A DNA stretch of 64,000 nucleotides from Streptomyces lichenis (GTDB lineage: Bacteria; Actinomycetota; Actinomycetes; Streptomycetales; Streptomycetaceae): assembly GCF_023218175.1 (NCBI RefSeq), contig NZ_JALPTH010000009.1, forward strand, positions 1 through 64,000. Direction: 5' to 3'. Shown in pieces: positions 16,111 through 25,942 of this stretch. A program made the position numbers and the translations under genes. The notes under the pieces are model-generated. The model had not been told where the DNA came from. It was given only the letters and a program-made list of their open reading frames with translations, and made no database searches. How positions within the stretch are numbered: the first letter of the stretch is position 1; each line of letters opens with the position of its first letter.

Positions 16111-17331
16111 ATGACAGCCGAATCCGCGACGACGCAATCCAACGGCCCGCTCGGCGGAGTGCGGGTGGTCGAGCTGGCCGGCATCGGCCCCGGTCCGTTC
16201 GCGGCGATGCTGCTGGCCGACCTCGGTGCCGACGTGGTGCGGGTGGACCGCCCCGGCGGGGCCGGGATCGGCATCGACCCGGCCCGGGACCTCACCAACC
16301 GCAACAAGCGCTCGGTGTTGGTCGACCTCAAGGCGCCCGACGGCCCGGCCCGGGTGCTGGACCTGGCCGAGCGCGCGGACATCCTCATCGAGGGGTACCG
16401 GCCGGGCGTCGCCGAGCGCCTGGGCGTCGGCCCCGAGCCCTGCCTGGCCCGCAACCCCCGGCTGGTGTACGGGCGGATGACCGGCTGGGGGCAGGACGGC
16501 CCGCTCGCCCCGCGCGCCGGCCACGACATCGGGTACATCGCGGTCAGCGGCACCCTCTCCATGGTCGGCCGCGCCGACCAGCCGCCGACCGTCCCGGTCA
16601 ACCTCCTCGGCGACTACGCGGGCGGCTCGCTCTACCTGGTCGCCGGCGTCCTCGCCGCCCTGCACCACGCCCGCACCGAGCACGGCACCGGCCAGGTGGT
16701 GGACGCCGCGGTCGCCGACGGGGCCGCCCACCTCGCCACCATGCTGCACGGCATGCTCGCCGCCGGCGCCTGGCAGGACCGGCGCGGGGCCAACCTCCTC
16801 GACGGCGGCTGCCCGTTCTACGGCGCCTATGAGACCTCCGACGGGCGGTACATGGCCGTCGGCGCCCTGGAGCAGCGGTTCTACGAGGAGTTCGCCCGGC
16901 TCCTCGGCCTCGGCGAGGCCGCCGCCCTGCGGGACGACCTCGGTCGCTGGGACGAGCTGCGCGAGGCCGTCGCCGCCCGCTTCCGCACCCGCAGCCGCGC
17001 CGAGTGGACGGCCGTCTTCGAGTCCACCGACGCCTGCGTGGCCCCCGTCCTGTCGATGACCGAGGCCCCCGCCCACCCCCACCTGGCGGCCCGCGGCACC
17101 TATCTGGAGCACTCCGGTATCACCCAGCCCGCCCCGGCGCCCCGCTTCTCCGCCACCCCAGGGGCCGTCACCCGCCCACCCGCCGTGCCCGGCGCCCACA
17201 CCGCCGAGGTGGCCCGCGACTGGGATCTGCCCGCCCGCCCCCAGCCCACCGAATCCGTCCCCGGCACCGCAGCCACCCACGGGGCCGCGTCCCCCCTCCC
17301 CGACACCGCTCCCGACAGGAGGCCCCGGTGA
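16111..17331 (+). CDS. Alpha-methylacyl-CoA racemase / CaiB-BaiF family protein
   Basis: 406 residues. Family III CoA-transferase fold. GPGPFAAMLLADLGADVVRVD, NRNKRSVLVDLK and EGYRPGVAERLG are family blocks, and the racemase pair is present: His in RAGHDIGYIA (near 135) and Asp in LLGDYAGGS (near 168). This favours alpha-methylacyl-CoA racemase, which inverts 2-methyl branches so that acyl-CoA dehydrogenase can act, over CoA transfer. That suits an organism rich in branched fatty acids and fits the operon. The last ~50 residues are Pro/Ala-rich, longer than usual. GTGA couples it to the next gene. Confidence 0.88.
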   Translation: MTAESATTQSNGPLGGVRVVELAGIGPGPFAAMLLADLGADVVRVDRPGGAGIGIDPARDLTNRNKRSVLVDLKAPDGPARVLDLAERADILIEGYRPGVAERLGVGPEPCLARNPRLVYGRMTGWGQDGPLAPRAGHDIGYIAVSGTLSMVGRADQPPTVPVNLLGDYAGGSLYLVAGVLAALHHARTEHGTGQVVDAAVADGAAHLATMLHGMLAAGAWQDRRGANLLDGGCPFYGAYETSDGRYMAVGALEQRFYEEFARLLGLGEAAALRDDLGRWDELREAVAARFRTRSRAEWTAVFESTDACVAPVLSMTEAPAHPHLAARGTYLEHSGITQPAPAPRFSATPGAVTRPPAVPGAHTAEVARDWDLPARPQPTESVPGTAATHGAASPLPDTAPDRRPR

Positions 17332-18488
17332 AGCGCCAGTTGTTCACCCCCGAGCACGACGCGTTCCGCGAGACGGTCCGCACCTTCCTCGCCAAGGAGG
17401 TCGCACCCCACTACGAGAGCTGGGAGAAGGACGGCATCGTCCCCCGGGAGGCCTGGCTCGCGGCCGGCCGGCAGGGCCTGCTGGGCATGGCCGTCCCCGA
17501 GGAGTACGGAGGCGGCGGCATCCCGGACTTCCGCTACAGCGCCGTCCTCGCCGAGGAGTTCACCCGCGCCGGCGCGCCCGGCCTCGCCCTCGGCCTGCAC
17601 AACGACATCATCGGCCCCTATCTGACCGGTCTCGCCACCGAGGAGCAGAAGCGCCGCTGGCTGCCCGGCTTCTGCACCGGCGAGATCATCACCGCCATCG
17701 CCATGACCGAGCCCGGCGCGGGCTCCGACCTCCAGGCCATCCGCACCACCGCCGAGGACCGCGGCGACCACTGGCTGCTCAACGGTTCCAAGACCTTCAT
17801 CTCCAACGGCATCCTCGCCGACCTGGTGATCGTCGTCGCCAGGACCACCCCCGAGGGCGGCGCGCACGGACTGTCGCTGCTCGTCGTGGAGCGCGGCATG
17901 GCCGGCTTCGAACGCGGCCGCAACCTCGACAAGATCGGCCAGAAGTCGCAGGACACCGCCGAGCTCTTCTTCCATGACGTCCGCGTCCCCAAGGACAACC
18001 TGCTCGGCGAGCTGAACGGCGCCTTCATCCATCTGATGACCAACCTCGCCCAGGAGCGGATGGCCATCGCCGTCGCCGCCATCGCCGGCGCCGAGCACCT
18101 GCTGGAGATCACCAAGGAGTACGTGCTGGGCCGCGAGGCCTTCGGCCGGCCGCTGGCCAAGCTCCAGCACATCCGCTTCGAGATCGCCGAGATGGCCACC
18201 GAGTGCGCCGTCACCCGCGCGTTCCTGGACCGCTGCATCACCGAGCACGCCCAGGGGACACTGGACGCGGTGCACGCCTCGATGGCCAAGTGGTGGTCCA
18301 CCGAACTGCAGAAGCGCACCGCCGACCGCTGCCTCCAGCTGCACGGCGGATACGGCTACATGGCCGAGTACCCGGTCGCCCGGGCCTTCACCGACGGCCG
18401 CATCCAGACCATCTACGGCGGCACGACCGAGATCATGAAGGAGATCATCGGCCGTTCCCTGCTGGACAACCCCTCCCGAAAGGCGTGA
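17328..18488 (+). CDS. Acyl-CoA dehydrogenase
   Basis: 386 residues from GTG 17328, overlapping the preceding stop by four bases and preceded by AGGAGG. Oxidises acyl-CoA to trans-2-enoyl-CoA with FAD, passing electrons to ETF. Visible are [10 protein letters not shown], the FAD/substrate loop [35 protein letters not shown] and the C-terminal [17 protein letters not shown] followed by [16 protein letters not shown], whose Glu is the catalytic base position. Full length. Chain-length preference cannot be read. Second gene of the operon. Confidence 0.94.
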   Translation: MKRQLFTPEHDAFRETVRTFLAKEVAPHYESWEKDGIVPREAWLAAGRQGLLGMAVPEEYGGGGIPDFRYSAVLAEEFTRAGAPGLALGLHNDIIGPYLTGLATEEQKRRWLPGFCTGEIITAIAMTEPGAGSDLQAIRTTAEDRGDHWLLNGSKTFISNGILADLVIVVARTTPEGGAHGLSLLVVERGMAGFERGRNLDKIGQKSQDTAELFFHDVRVPKDNLLGELNGAFIHLMTNLAQERMAIAVAAIAGAEHLLEITKEYVLGREAFGRPLAKLQHIRFEIAEMATECAVTRAFLDRCITEHAQGTLDAVHASMAKWWSTELQKRTADRCLQLHGGYGYMAEYPVARAFTDGRIQTIYGGTTEIMKEIIGRSLLDNPSRKA

Positions 18489-18493
18489 CCCCC

Positions 18494-19708
<1,215 letters not shown>

Positions 19709-19742
19709 CCGCCCCGTCCGCACCCCTCACGGAGAAGCAGCC

Positions 19743-21914
19743 ATGACCGAGAGCACCACCATCCGCTGGGAGCAGGACGAGACCGGCGTCGTCACCCTCG
19801 TCCTGGACGACCCCGCCCAGTCCGCGAACACCATGAACCAGGCGTTCCGCGACTCCCTCACCGCCGTCGCCGACCGCGCCGAGGCCGAGCGGGACTCCAT
19901 CCGCGGCATCGTCTACACCTCCGCCAAGAAGACCTTCTTCGCCGGCGGCGACCTCAAGGACATGATCAAGGCCGGCCCAGCCGACGCCCGGCGCGTCTTC
20001 GACGGCGGTATGGCGATCAAGGACGCCCTGCGCCGTATCGAGACCCTCGGCAAGCCCGTCGTCGCCGCGATCAACGGCGCGGCCCTCGGCGGCGGTTACG
20101 AGATCGCCCTCGCCAGCCACCACCGGATCGCCCTGGACGCCCCCGGCTCCAAGATCGGCCTGCCCGAGGTCACCCTCGGCCTGCTGCCCGGCGGAGGCGG
20201 CGTGACCCGCACGGTACGCCTGATGGGCATCGCCGACGCCCTGCTGAAGGTCCTCCTCCAGGGCACCCAGTACACCCCCCGGCGCGCCCTGGACAACGGT
20301 CTGGTCCACGAGCTGGCCGCCACTCCCGAGGAGATGCTCGCCCAGGCGCGCGCCTTCATCGACGCCCACCCCGAGTCCCGGCAGCCCTGGGACGTCCCCG
20401 GCTACAAGATCCCCGGCGGCACCCCCTCGCATCCCAAGTTCGCCGCCAACCTCCCCGCCTTCCCGGCCAATCTGCTCAAGCAGACCGGCGGCGCCCCCTA
20501 CCCGGCCCCGCGCAACATCCTGGCCGCCGCCGTCGAGGGCTCCCAGGTCGACTTCGCCACCGCCCAGACCATCGAGTCCCGGTACTTCACCGAGCTGGTC
20601 ACCGGCCAGACCGCGAAGAACATGACCCAGGCGTTCTTCTTCGACCTCCAGGCCGTCAACGCCGGCCGCAGCCGCCCCCAGGGCACCGAACCCCGCAAGG
20701 TCACCAAGGTCGCGGTCCTCGGCGCCGGGATGATGGGCGCCGGGATCGCCTACTCCTGCGCCAAGGCCGGCATCGAGGTCGTCCTCAAGGACGTCTCCGC
20801 CGAGGCCGCCGAGAAGGGCAAGGCCTACTCCACCCGCCTCCTGGACAAGGCCCTCTCCCGGGGCCGCACCACCGAGGCCGCCCGCGACGAGCTGCTGGCC
20901 CGGATCACCCCCACCGCCGACCCGGCCGACCTGGCCGGCTGCGACGCCGTGATCGAGGCGGTCTTCGAGGACACCGCCCTCAAGCACAAGGTGTTCCAGG
21001 AGATCCAGGACGTCGTCGCCCCCGACGCGCTCCTCTGCTCCAACACCTCCACCCTCCCCATCACCCTCCTCGCCGAAGGCGTCGAGCGCCCCGCCGACTT
21101 CGTCGGCCTCCACTTCTTCTCACCCGTCGACAAGATGCCGCTGGTCGAGATCATCCGCGGCGAGCGCACCGGCGACGAGGCCCTGGCCCGCGCCTTCGAC
21201 CTGGTCCGCCAGATCCGCAAGACCCCCATCGTGGTCAACGACTCCCGGGGCTTCTTCACCTCCCGGGTGATCGGCCAGTTCATCAACGAGGGTGTCGCCA
21301 TGGTCGGCGAGGGCGTGGAGCCCGCCTCCGTCGAACAGGCCGCCGCGCAGGCCGGCTACCCGGCGAAGGTCCTCTCCCTGATGGACGAGCTGACCCTCAC
21401 CCTCCCGCGCAAGATCCGCGACGAGACCCGGCGCGCCATCGAGGAGTCCGGCGGCGTCTGGCCCGGCCACCCGGCGGACGAGGTCATCGATCGGATGGTC
21501 GACGAGTTCGGCCGCCCCGGCCGCAGTGGAGGCGGCGGCTTCTACGAGTACGGCGAGGACGGCCGCCGCACCCGCCTCTGGCCCGGACTGCGCGAGCACT
21601 TCACCAAGCCGGACGTCTCCATCCCCTTCGAGGACATGCAGGAGCGCATGCTCTTCGCCGAGGCCGTCGACAGCGTCCGCTGCCTGGACGAGAACGTCCT
21701 CACCTCGGTCGCCGACGCCAACATCGGCTCCATCATGGGCATCGGCTTCCCCGCCTGGACCGGCGGCGTCCTCCAGTACATCAACGGCTACGACGGCGGC
21801 CTGCCCGGCTTCGTCGCCCGCGCCCGCGAGCTGGCCGCCCTCTACGGCGAGCGCTTCCAGCCCCCGGCGTCCCTCGTCGAGAAGGCCGAGCGCGGCGAGA
21901 CCTACCACGACTGA
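19743..21914 (+). CDS. fadB: Enoyl-CoA hydratase / 3-hydroxyacyl-CoA dehydrogenase (FadB type)
   Basis: 723 residues, normal for the bifunctional enzyme. Residues 1-190: crotonase domain with [16 protein letters not shown] (first catalytic Glu) and [15 protein letters not shown] (second). From about 318: NAD-binding [34 protein letters not shown], and [16 protein letters not shown] with the catalytic His; then the two C-terminal helical repeats ([28 protein letters not shown]). GGAGAAG precedes ATG 19743. Together with the upstream dehydrogenase and thiolase it provides a whole beta-oxidation turn. Confidence 0.95.
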   Translation: MTESTTIRWEQDETGVVTLVLDDPAQSANTMNQAFRDSLTAVADRAEAERDSIRGIVYTSAKKTFFAGGDLKDMIKAGPADARRVFDGGMAIKDALRRIETLGKPVVAAINGAALGGGYEIALASHHRIALDAPGSKIGLPEVTLGLLPGGGGVTRTVRLMGIADALLKVLLQGTQYTPRRALDNGLVHELAATPEEMLAQARAFIDAHPESRQPWDVPGYKIPGGTPSHPKFAANLPAFPANLLKQTGGAPYPAPRNILAAAVEGSQVDFATAQTIESRYFTELVTGQTAKNMTQAFFFDLQAVNAGRSRPQGTEPRKVTKVAVLGAGMMGAGIAYSCAKAGIEVVLKDVSAEAAEKGKAYSTRLLDKALSRGRTTEAARDELLARITPTADPADLAGCDAVIEAVFEDTALKHKVFQEIQDVVAPDALLCSNTSTLPITLLAEGVERPADFVGLHFFSPVDKMPLVEIIRGERTGDEALARAFDLVRQIRKTPIVVNDSRGFFTSRVIGQFINEGVAMVGEGVEPASVEQAAAQAGYPAKVLSLMDELTLTLPRKIRDETRRAIEESGGVWPGHPADEVIDRMVDEFGRPGRSGGGGFYEYGEDGRRTRLWPGLREHFTKPDVSIPFEDMQERMLFAEAVDSVRCLDENVLTSVADANIGSIMGIGFPAWTGGVLQYINGYDGGLPGFVARARELAALYGERFQPPASLVEKAERGETYHD

Positions 21915-21920
21915 GGCGCA

Positions 21921-21951
21921 CGGCCCCGGCCACCTCGTGTGGCCGGGGCCG
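21921..21951 (+). terminator. Terminator after the beta-oxidation operon
   Basis: A perfect 13-bp stem (CGGCCCCGGCCAC / GTGGCCGGGGCCG) with loop CTCGT begins 7 bp after the FadB stop and lies before the convergent lyase-like gene. No U-tract. Confidence 0.75.
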
Positions 21952-21981
21952 CGCAGTGGGGGGTGAGGAGTGGCCCGTCCG

Positions 21982-22737
21982 TCAGTCCACGTCTCCGTAG
22001 GCCGTGCCGACCTTCAGCGAGTCGACCCGGTTGACGATCTCGCTCGTGGTGTTCCCGCGGTCGTAGGCGCCCCACTTGGGCTCGTTGGCCGAGTCCCAGG
22101 TGCGTCCGCTGAAGCGGGTGGAGCCGTTGCTGAACGTCTGCTTGGCACCGTTGTAGTACAGCTCCACCCACCCGGAGGAAGCGGAGCTGGAGGTGTGGAT
22201 GCCGATGGCCACCCGGTTCCAGTCGAAGGCGGTCACCGGCTTGGACCAGATGTACTTCCAGTCCTGCCCCGGCCCGGCGTAGACGAGGTTGACCTTGCCC
22301 TTGCCCACGGTCATCAGCAGCGGGTAGTTCTGCTGGGCGTTCGGATACGACTTCCACTGCCAGGGCACCCAGTCCGTACTGCTCGGCACCACCGAGAACT
22401 TCTGCTCCCAACCGAGCCAGTACGTCTGGTTGTTGGCGAAGGCGTAGCGAGAACCGCCCACCTTGATCCCACGTGACTCGCACCGATAGGTGCCGACCGA
22501 CTTGCTGTACCGGAACACCGTGCCGTGCCCGTCCGTCTGGGCGGCGGTGACCAGACTGCCCGGCGACGAGCACTCGACGTTGCCGAAGACCCCGGTGCCC
22601 TTGGCGGCATCACCGTCCCAGACCATGGCGGCCTGCGCGGACAGCGGGTTGACCAACGCCACCACGCCCGCCGCGGCGGCGGAAGCGCCGATCAGCAGGG
22701 GAGTGCGGCGGCGCGTTGTGCGACCATGCGTCGGCAT
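21982..22737 (-). CDS. Secreted polysaccharide-lyase-like protein (paralogue A)
   Basis: 251 residues with a signal peptide (RRRTPLLIGASAAAAGVVALVNPLSAQA, cleavage near 36). The mature part starts MVWDGDAAKGTGVFGNVECSSPG and has a beta-jelly-roll pattern with alternating aromatic strands (TYWLGWEQKF, WVPWQWKSYP, VELYYNGAKQ, GAYDRGN). It matches the general pattern of the polysaccharide lyase family that includes heparin lyase I-like proteins (PF14099), but substrate and catalytic residues cannot be assigned by eye. The gene at 23270 on the other strand encodes a paralogue with the same order of motifs. ATG 22737 follows AAGGAGG. Extracellular uronic-acid polymer cleavage is the likely role. 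Confidence 0.7.
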   Translation of the reverse strand: MPTHGRTTRRRTPLLIGASAAAAGVVALVNPLSAQAAMVWDGDAAKGTGVFGNVECSSPGSLVTAAQTDGHGTVFRYSKSVGTYRCESRGIKVGGSRYAFANNQTYWLGWEQKFSVVPSSTDWVPWQWKSYPNAQQNYPLLMTVGKGKVNLVYAGPGQDWKYIWSKPVTAFDWNRVAIGIHTSSSASSGWVELYYNGAKQTFSNGSTRFSGRTWDSANEPKWGAYDRGNTTSEIVNRVDSLKVGTAYGDVD

Positions 22738-22798
22738 GGGGGCCTCCTTGTGGGGGAGGGCCGGGGGTAAGCGGGATGTGCTTCCCAGCCCAGCCGAG

Positions 22799-22827
22799 TT
22801 TCTAGCAGTGATCGACCGATCGCTCAA
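22799..22827 (-). promoter_or_regulatory. Promoter with spacer operator, lyase A
   Basis: Minus strand TTGAGC (22827-22822), 17-bp spacer, TAGAAA (22804-22799). The spacer contains the palindrome GATCG-GT-CGATC (22821-22810), placing a repressor exactly on the polymerase site. The design matches the promoter of the divergent paralogue. Confidence 0.7.
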
Positions 22828-22858
22828 TACTTCGATCGACATGACCTTCACCCTCTTC

Positions 22859-22877
22859 CTGATCGCATTTCGATCAG
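22859..22877. promoter_or_regulatory. Inverted repeat CTGATCG-N5-CGATCAG
   Basis: Perfect 7-bp arms with spacer CATTT, 32 bp upstream of the -35 of the lyase A promoter. Shares the GATCG core with the promoter operators. Confidence 0.6.
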
Positions 22878-23142
22878 AAAGAGGGTGCGGCACCCTCCCC
22901 ACCCCGGCCGACCAGTGCGGTCGCACCCCGACGCGTGGCGACCTCGCGCGTGCTTGCAGTACACCCCCACCGTGCTCGCCGCATTAGTTGAGTAGTGGCT
23001 ACCCAATGCTGGGAGGTGTCGCCGATGAGAGAGATGCAAGGAGGACGGTTGCGGGTGGAGCAGGGCCCGTACCCGCTCCGGAGCCGGCACCGACGACTGC
23101 GCGGCCGAGGCGTACTCGTCGCAGGAGACCGCGCCAGTGTCT

Positions 23143-23165
23143 TTTCGATCAATAGCTGATCGAAA
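23143..23165. promoter_or_regulatory. Inverted repeat TTTCGATCA-N5-TGATCGAAA
   Basis: Perfect 9-bp arms with spacer ATAGC, 20 bp upstream of the -35 of the lyase B promoter. Same GATCG/CGATC vocabulary as the other sites in this gap. Confidence 0.65.
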
Positions 23166-23185
23166 GGGCGAAATTACGTGAACGA

Positions 23186-23214
23186 TTGACGCGTTCGATC
23201 GAACGTACTAGAAA
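23186..23214 (+). promoter_or_regulatory. Promoter with spacer operator, lyase B
   Basis: TTGACG (23186-23191), 17-bp spacer, TAGAAA (23209-23214). The 14-bp perfect palindrome CGTTCGATCGAACG fills 23192-23205, directly between the two elements. Confidence 0.75.
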
Positions 23215-23269
23215 CGACCGCGCTGGAGCCCCGCCGGCTCTCCCCCCACGCGCCAGGAGCTAGGTCAAC

Positions 23270-23995
23270 ATGCCTCGGCTCAACGTGAAAACACAGTCCC
23301 TCCTCGCGGCGTCAGCAGCAGCCGCACTGCTGGCCACCGCCTCGCCCGCCCATGCCTCCGTGATCTGGAATGGTGACGCGGCCCTCGGCACCAAGGTCTT
23401 CGGCACCACGCTGTGCGACTCCCCAGGCAGCGTCACGGTCGGCAACTGGAACGACGGCCACGGCAGCTTCTTCAAGTTCAACAAGCCCGCGGGCTCGACT
23501 TCGCGCTGCAAGGGGCACAACGTCCGTATGCCCAGCGGCGCGGAGTACGCCTGGCAGAACAACAAGACGTACTGGTTCGGCTGGGACTCGATGACCAAGA
23601 CTGAGGACACCGGCTGCGTCTTCCAGTGGAAGTCCAACGGGACCAACGACCAGCACAGTCAGAACTACCCCGTGCTGATGAAGGTCGAGGGCGGCACGCT
23701 CAAGGCCTGGTACGTGGCCACCGGCGAAGAGTGGATCCCCATCGGCAGCACCCCGTGGATCGCAGGGGAGTGGCACTCCATCCAGCTCGGCATCACCACC
23801 AGCTCCTCCGGCGGCGGGACTCTGGACATCTATAAGGACGGCGTCAGGTTCGCCTCCCGCTCCAACGCCCGCACCTGGGACAACCTGGGCAACAAGCCTC
23901 GATGGGGCACCTACTTCGGAACCGACAACACCAAGGCGTCCATCAACTGGATCGCCGGACTGAAGCTGGGCACCACACGAGCCGACGTCCTGTAG
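23270..23995 (+). CDS. Secreted polysaccharide-lyase-like protein (paralogue B)
   Basis: 241 residues with a signal peptide (SLLAASAAAALLATASPAHA, cleavage near 29). Mature start SVIWNGDAALGTKVFGTTLCDSPG lines up with paralogue A, as do TYWFGWDSM, FQWKSNGT, NYPVLMKVEGG, HSIQLGITTSSSGGG and the C-terminal WGTYFGTDN...GLKLGTTRADVL. Same putative jelly-roll lyase family; the two differ enough to be an old duplication. AGGAG precedes ATG 23270. Expression should be co-controlled with paralogue A through the shared operators. Confidence 0.7.
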   Translation: MPRLNVKTQSLLAASAAAALLATASPAHASVIWNGDAALGTKVFGTTLCDSPGSVTVGNWNDGHGSFFKFNKPAGSTSRCKGHNVRMPSGAEYAWQNNKTYWFGWDSMTKTEDTGCVFQWKSNGTNDQHSQNYPVLMKVEGGTLKAWYVATGEEWIPIGSTPWIAGEWHSIQLGITTSSSGGGTLDIYKDGVRFASRSNARTWDNLGNKPRWGTYFGTDNTKASINWIAGLKLGTTRADVL

Positions 23996-24047
23996 GCGGC
24001 GGCTCCACCCCGGTCGTCCTTGCCGAAGGCGTCAACGGCTTGATGCC

Positions 24048-24617
24048 CTAGCCTCCGGCCTCGGCTGCGCGTACGGCGGCGAGCGCCTGCCGTACCAGCG
24101 GGCCGAAGTCCTCGCCGTTGCCGGTGCCGATCCACTGGTCGTAGGCCACCTCCCAGACGAGGGTGCCCAGTTGGGCGGCCACGCGCGCGTTCAGGGTCGG
24201 CACTCCGCGGCGGTGGAGGGCCTCGGCCATCGAGGCGGTGAGGTCGAGCCTCTTCAGGGCTTCGCGTTCCCGCAGTTCCGGATGGGCGTTCAGTACGGCC
24301 TGGCGCCGGCCGCTGAACTCGCGGCGGTCGGCGGTGAAGAACGTCCGGCCGAGCGCGTCGAGGGCGTCCGCCACCGTGTCGAGCGGCCCGGCGTCCGGCG
24401 GCGCCGAGGCGATTCCCTCGGCAAGCAGACCGGTCACCGTGCCCTTGTCGAACAACACCTCGCGCTTGTCCGGGAAGTGGCGGAAGAAGGTGCTCTTGGT
24501 GAGCCCCGCGCGTTCCGCGATCTCGATCACGGTCGTGTTCTCGTAGCCGCGCTCCTCGAAGAGGTCGAGGGCGGCGGCGGCGAGTCGTCCGGGTGCGTCC
24601 GGTTGCCAGCGAACCAT
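24048..24617 (-). CDS. TetR/AcrR family regulator
   Basis: 189 residues. N-terminal helix-turn-helix with ALDLFEERGYENTTVIEIAERAGLTKSTFFRHFPDKREVLF (about 16-52), then an all-alpha ligand domain without recognisable effector signature. Divergent from an interrupted quinone-oxidoreductase-like gene, with an 11-bp inverted repeat between the two, so it most likely represses itself and that gene. ATG 24617 is the first start after the operator. Confidence 0.92.
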   Translation of the reverse strand: MVRWQPDAPGRLAAAALDLFEERGYENTTVIEIAERAGLTKSTFFRHFPDKREVLFDKGTVTGLLAEGIASAPPDAGPLDTVADALDALGRTFFTADRREFSGRRQAVLNAHPELREREALKRLDLTASMAEALHRRGVPTLNARVAAQLGTLVWEVAYDQWIGTGNGEDFGPLVRQALAAVRAAEAGG

Positions 24618-24630
24618 GGGAGCAGTGTAC

Positions 24631-24684
24631 GGGACTTGGTCCCATCACTGGTGTACGGTCCATGAGACCAAGTCCCATCACTGG
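24631..24684. promoter_or_regulatory. TetR operator region
   Basis: GGGACTTGGTC (24631-24641) and GACCAAGTCCC (24666-24676) are perfect inverted arms. In addition GTCCCATCACTGG is directly repeated at 24639-24651 and 24672-24684. The block starts 14 bp from the TetR start codon and ends 16 bp from ATG 24701. Confidence 0.75.
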
Positions 24685-24700
24685 CCAAGAGAGGTCATCG

Positions 24701-25621
24701 ATGAGTAGAGCTGTCCGTTATGGGTGATTCGGCGGGCCCGAAGTCCTCGAACTGCAGGAGATACCCGAGCCGCACGCCGCGCCGGACGAGGTCCGCGTCC
24801 GGGTCACGGCCGCCGGGCTGAACCCGATGGATTGGCAGATCACCACCCAGCCCGACATGGCGGCGCGGTTCGGCATCACCCTGCCCGCCGGGTTCGGCAG
24901 CGACTTCGCCGGAGTGGTGGACGAGGTGGGCGCCGAAGCCACCGGGTTCGCGGCCGGCGACCGGGTGTACGGGGCCGCGATCGGCCGGTCCATCGCCGAT
25001 TTCGTGCTGGTCAAGACCCCTGCGGCACACCTGTGGCACACCCCGGAGGGCATCGGCGACAAGGTGGCGGCCACGCTTCCGGTGTCCGGTCTGACGGCCT
25101 CCGCCGCGCTCGCCGCGATCGGACTGCGTACCGGGGACACCGTCCTGATCGGCGGAGCGGCGGGCGGCGTGGGCATCTACGCCGTGCAGTTGGCGAAGCT
25201 CGCGGGCGCCCGGGTGCTCGGCACCGCCTCCGAGGGCACATTCGGATTCCTGCGCGGGCTCGGCGCCGAACCCGTGGCGTACGGCCCCGGCCTGGCGGAC
25301 CGGGTGCGGGCCCTGGCCCCCCAGGGGATCACCGCCGCGACCGACCTGTACGGAAGGGAGGCCGCCGAGACCGCTCTCGGCCTCGGCGTGGCACCCGAGC
25401 GGATCTCCGTCGTGGCCGACGGCCCCGCCCCACCGCCCGGGGTGCGCAGGGCGGGCGCCCTCGACGCGGGCCCGGACGCCCTGGAACGGATCGCCGACGC
25501 GATCAGCTCCGGCGCGATCGAGGTGCCGATCGCGGCGACCCTCCCGGTCGAGCGGATTCGCGAAGCCGTGACGACCCAAGCCGAGAGGCATGTTCACGGC
25601 AAGATCGTGATCACCCTGTGA
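24701..25621 (+). pseudogene. Zinc-type alcohol dehydrogenase / quinone oxidoreductase, in-frame TGA at codon 9
   Basis: From ATG 24701 the frame reads MSRAVRYG, TGA (24725-24727), then FGGPEVLELQEIPEPHAAPDEV and on without a break to 25621, about 306 codons. The parts belong together: the GroES-like start, GLNPMDW, GSDFAGVVDEVG, the NADPH fold LIGGAAGGVGIYAVQLAK and the closing HVHGKIVITL are all in order. Relatives reduce quinones or enones with NADPH. In relatives an Arg-Phe at this point is common, so CGA to TGA is a likely origin. No GTG/TTG start lies before ATG 24827, which would lose 42 residues. The gene sits beside its probable TetR repressor. Either a recent inactivation or a base-call error. 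Confidence 0.75.
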
Positions 25622-25678
25622 ATCGGCAGCCCGGTGCGGCCACTTGCATAGGGTGCGGTCTTCCCGCGAGGTGAGTGA

Positions 25679-25712
25679 GGGCCGACCGGTCATCGTACGA
25701 TCCGGTCGGCCC
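25679..25712. terminator. Bidirectional terminator-like hairpin
   Basis: GGGCCGACCGG and CCGGTCGGCCC form a perfect 11-bp stem around a 12-nt loop that itself holds ATCGTACGAT. It lies between the convergent oxidoreductase and DUF397 genes. Confidence 0.7.
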
Positions 25713-25735
25713 CGCCCACGGGAAGGTGGCCCCGC

Positions 25736-25942
25736 CTACCCGGCCGCCAGCGCCAGGAACGCGCTCCACTGGTCGTGGCCGACCCGCAGCACCGGTCCGT
25801 TTCCGGTGGTCTTGGAGTCGCGGACGTGGACGGTGGTGGAGCTGGTGGCGATCTCGACGCAGTCGCCGCCGCCTGATCCGCTGTAGCTGCTCTTGAACCA
25901 GCTCAGTCCGTCCATGTTGTCGGCCACCTGCTCCATGCTCAT
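25736..25942 (-). CDS. DUF397 protein
   Basis: 68 residues. Signature LSWFKSSYSGSGGGDCVEIATSSTTVHVRDSK (about 13-44) and the C-terminal WSAFLALAA of DUF397, a family almost limited to Streptomyces and relatives. Members sit beside XRE/DUF5753 regulators and are thought to be their antagonists or partners in toxin-antitoxin-like or developmental switches (whiJ-type loci). ATG 25942 overlaps the stop of the XRE gene in an ATGA, so translation is coupled. Confidence 0.9.
   Translation of the reverse strand: MSMEQVADNMDGLSWFKSSYSGSGGGDCVEIATSSTTVHVRDSKTTGNGPVLRVGHDQWSAFLALAAG

Larger units (their letters stand above)
22738..23269. other. 532-bp divergent regulatory region of the paralogous lyases
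   Basis: No gene is supported. The region holds two opposite promoters with palindromes in their spacers and at least two more CGATCA inverted repeats, listed separately. It also has a perfect 8-bp repeat GAGGGTGC-G-GCACCCTC at 22881-22897. Its A+T content is above the surroundings at the promoter ends. Confidence 0.6.

Noticed and set aside
22881..22897. GAGGGTGC-G-GCACCCTC as a terminator
   Set aside because: The arms leave only one central base, no gene ends there, and the site is in a divergent promoter region; if functional it is more likely a protein site.
24725..24727. TGA as recoded codon in the oxidoreductase
   Set aside because: Residue 9 of this enzyme family is not catalytic and no recoding signal is visible; nonsense mutation or sequence error is simpler.
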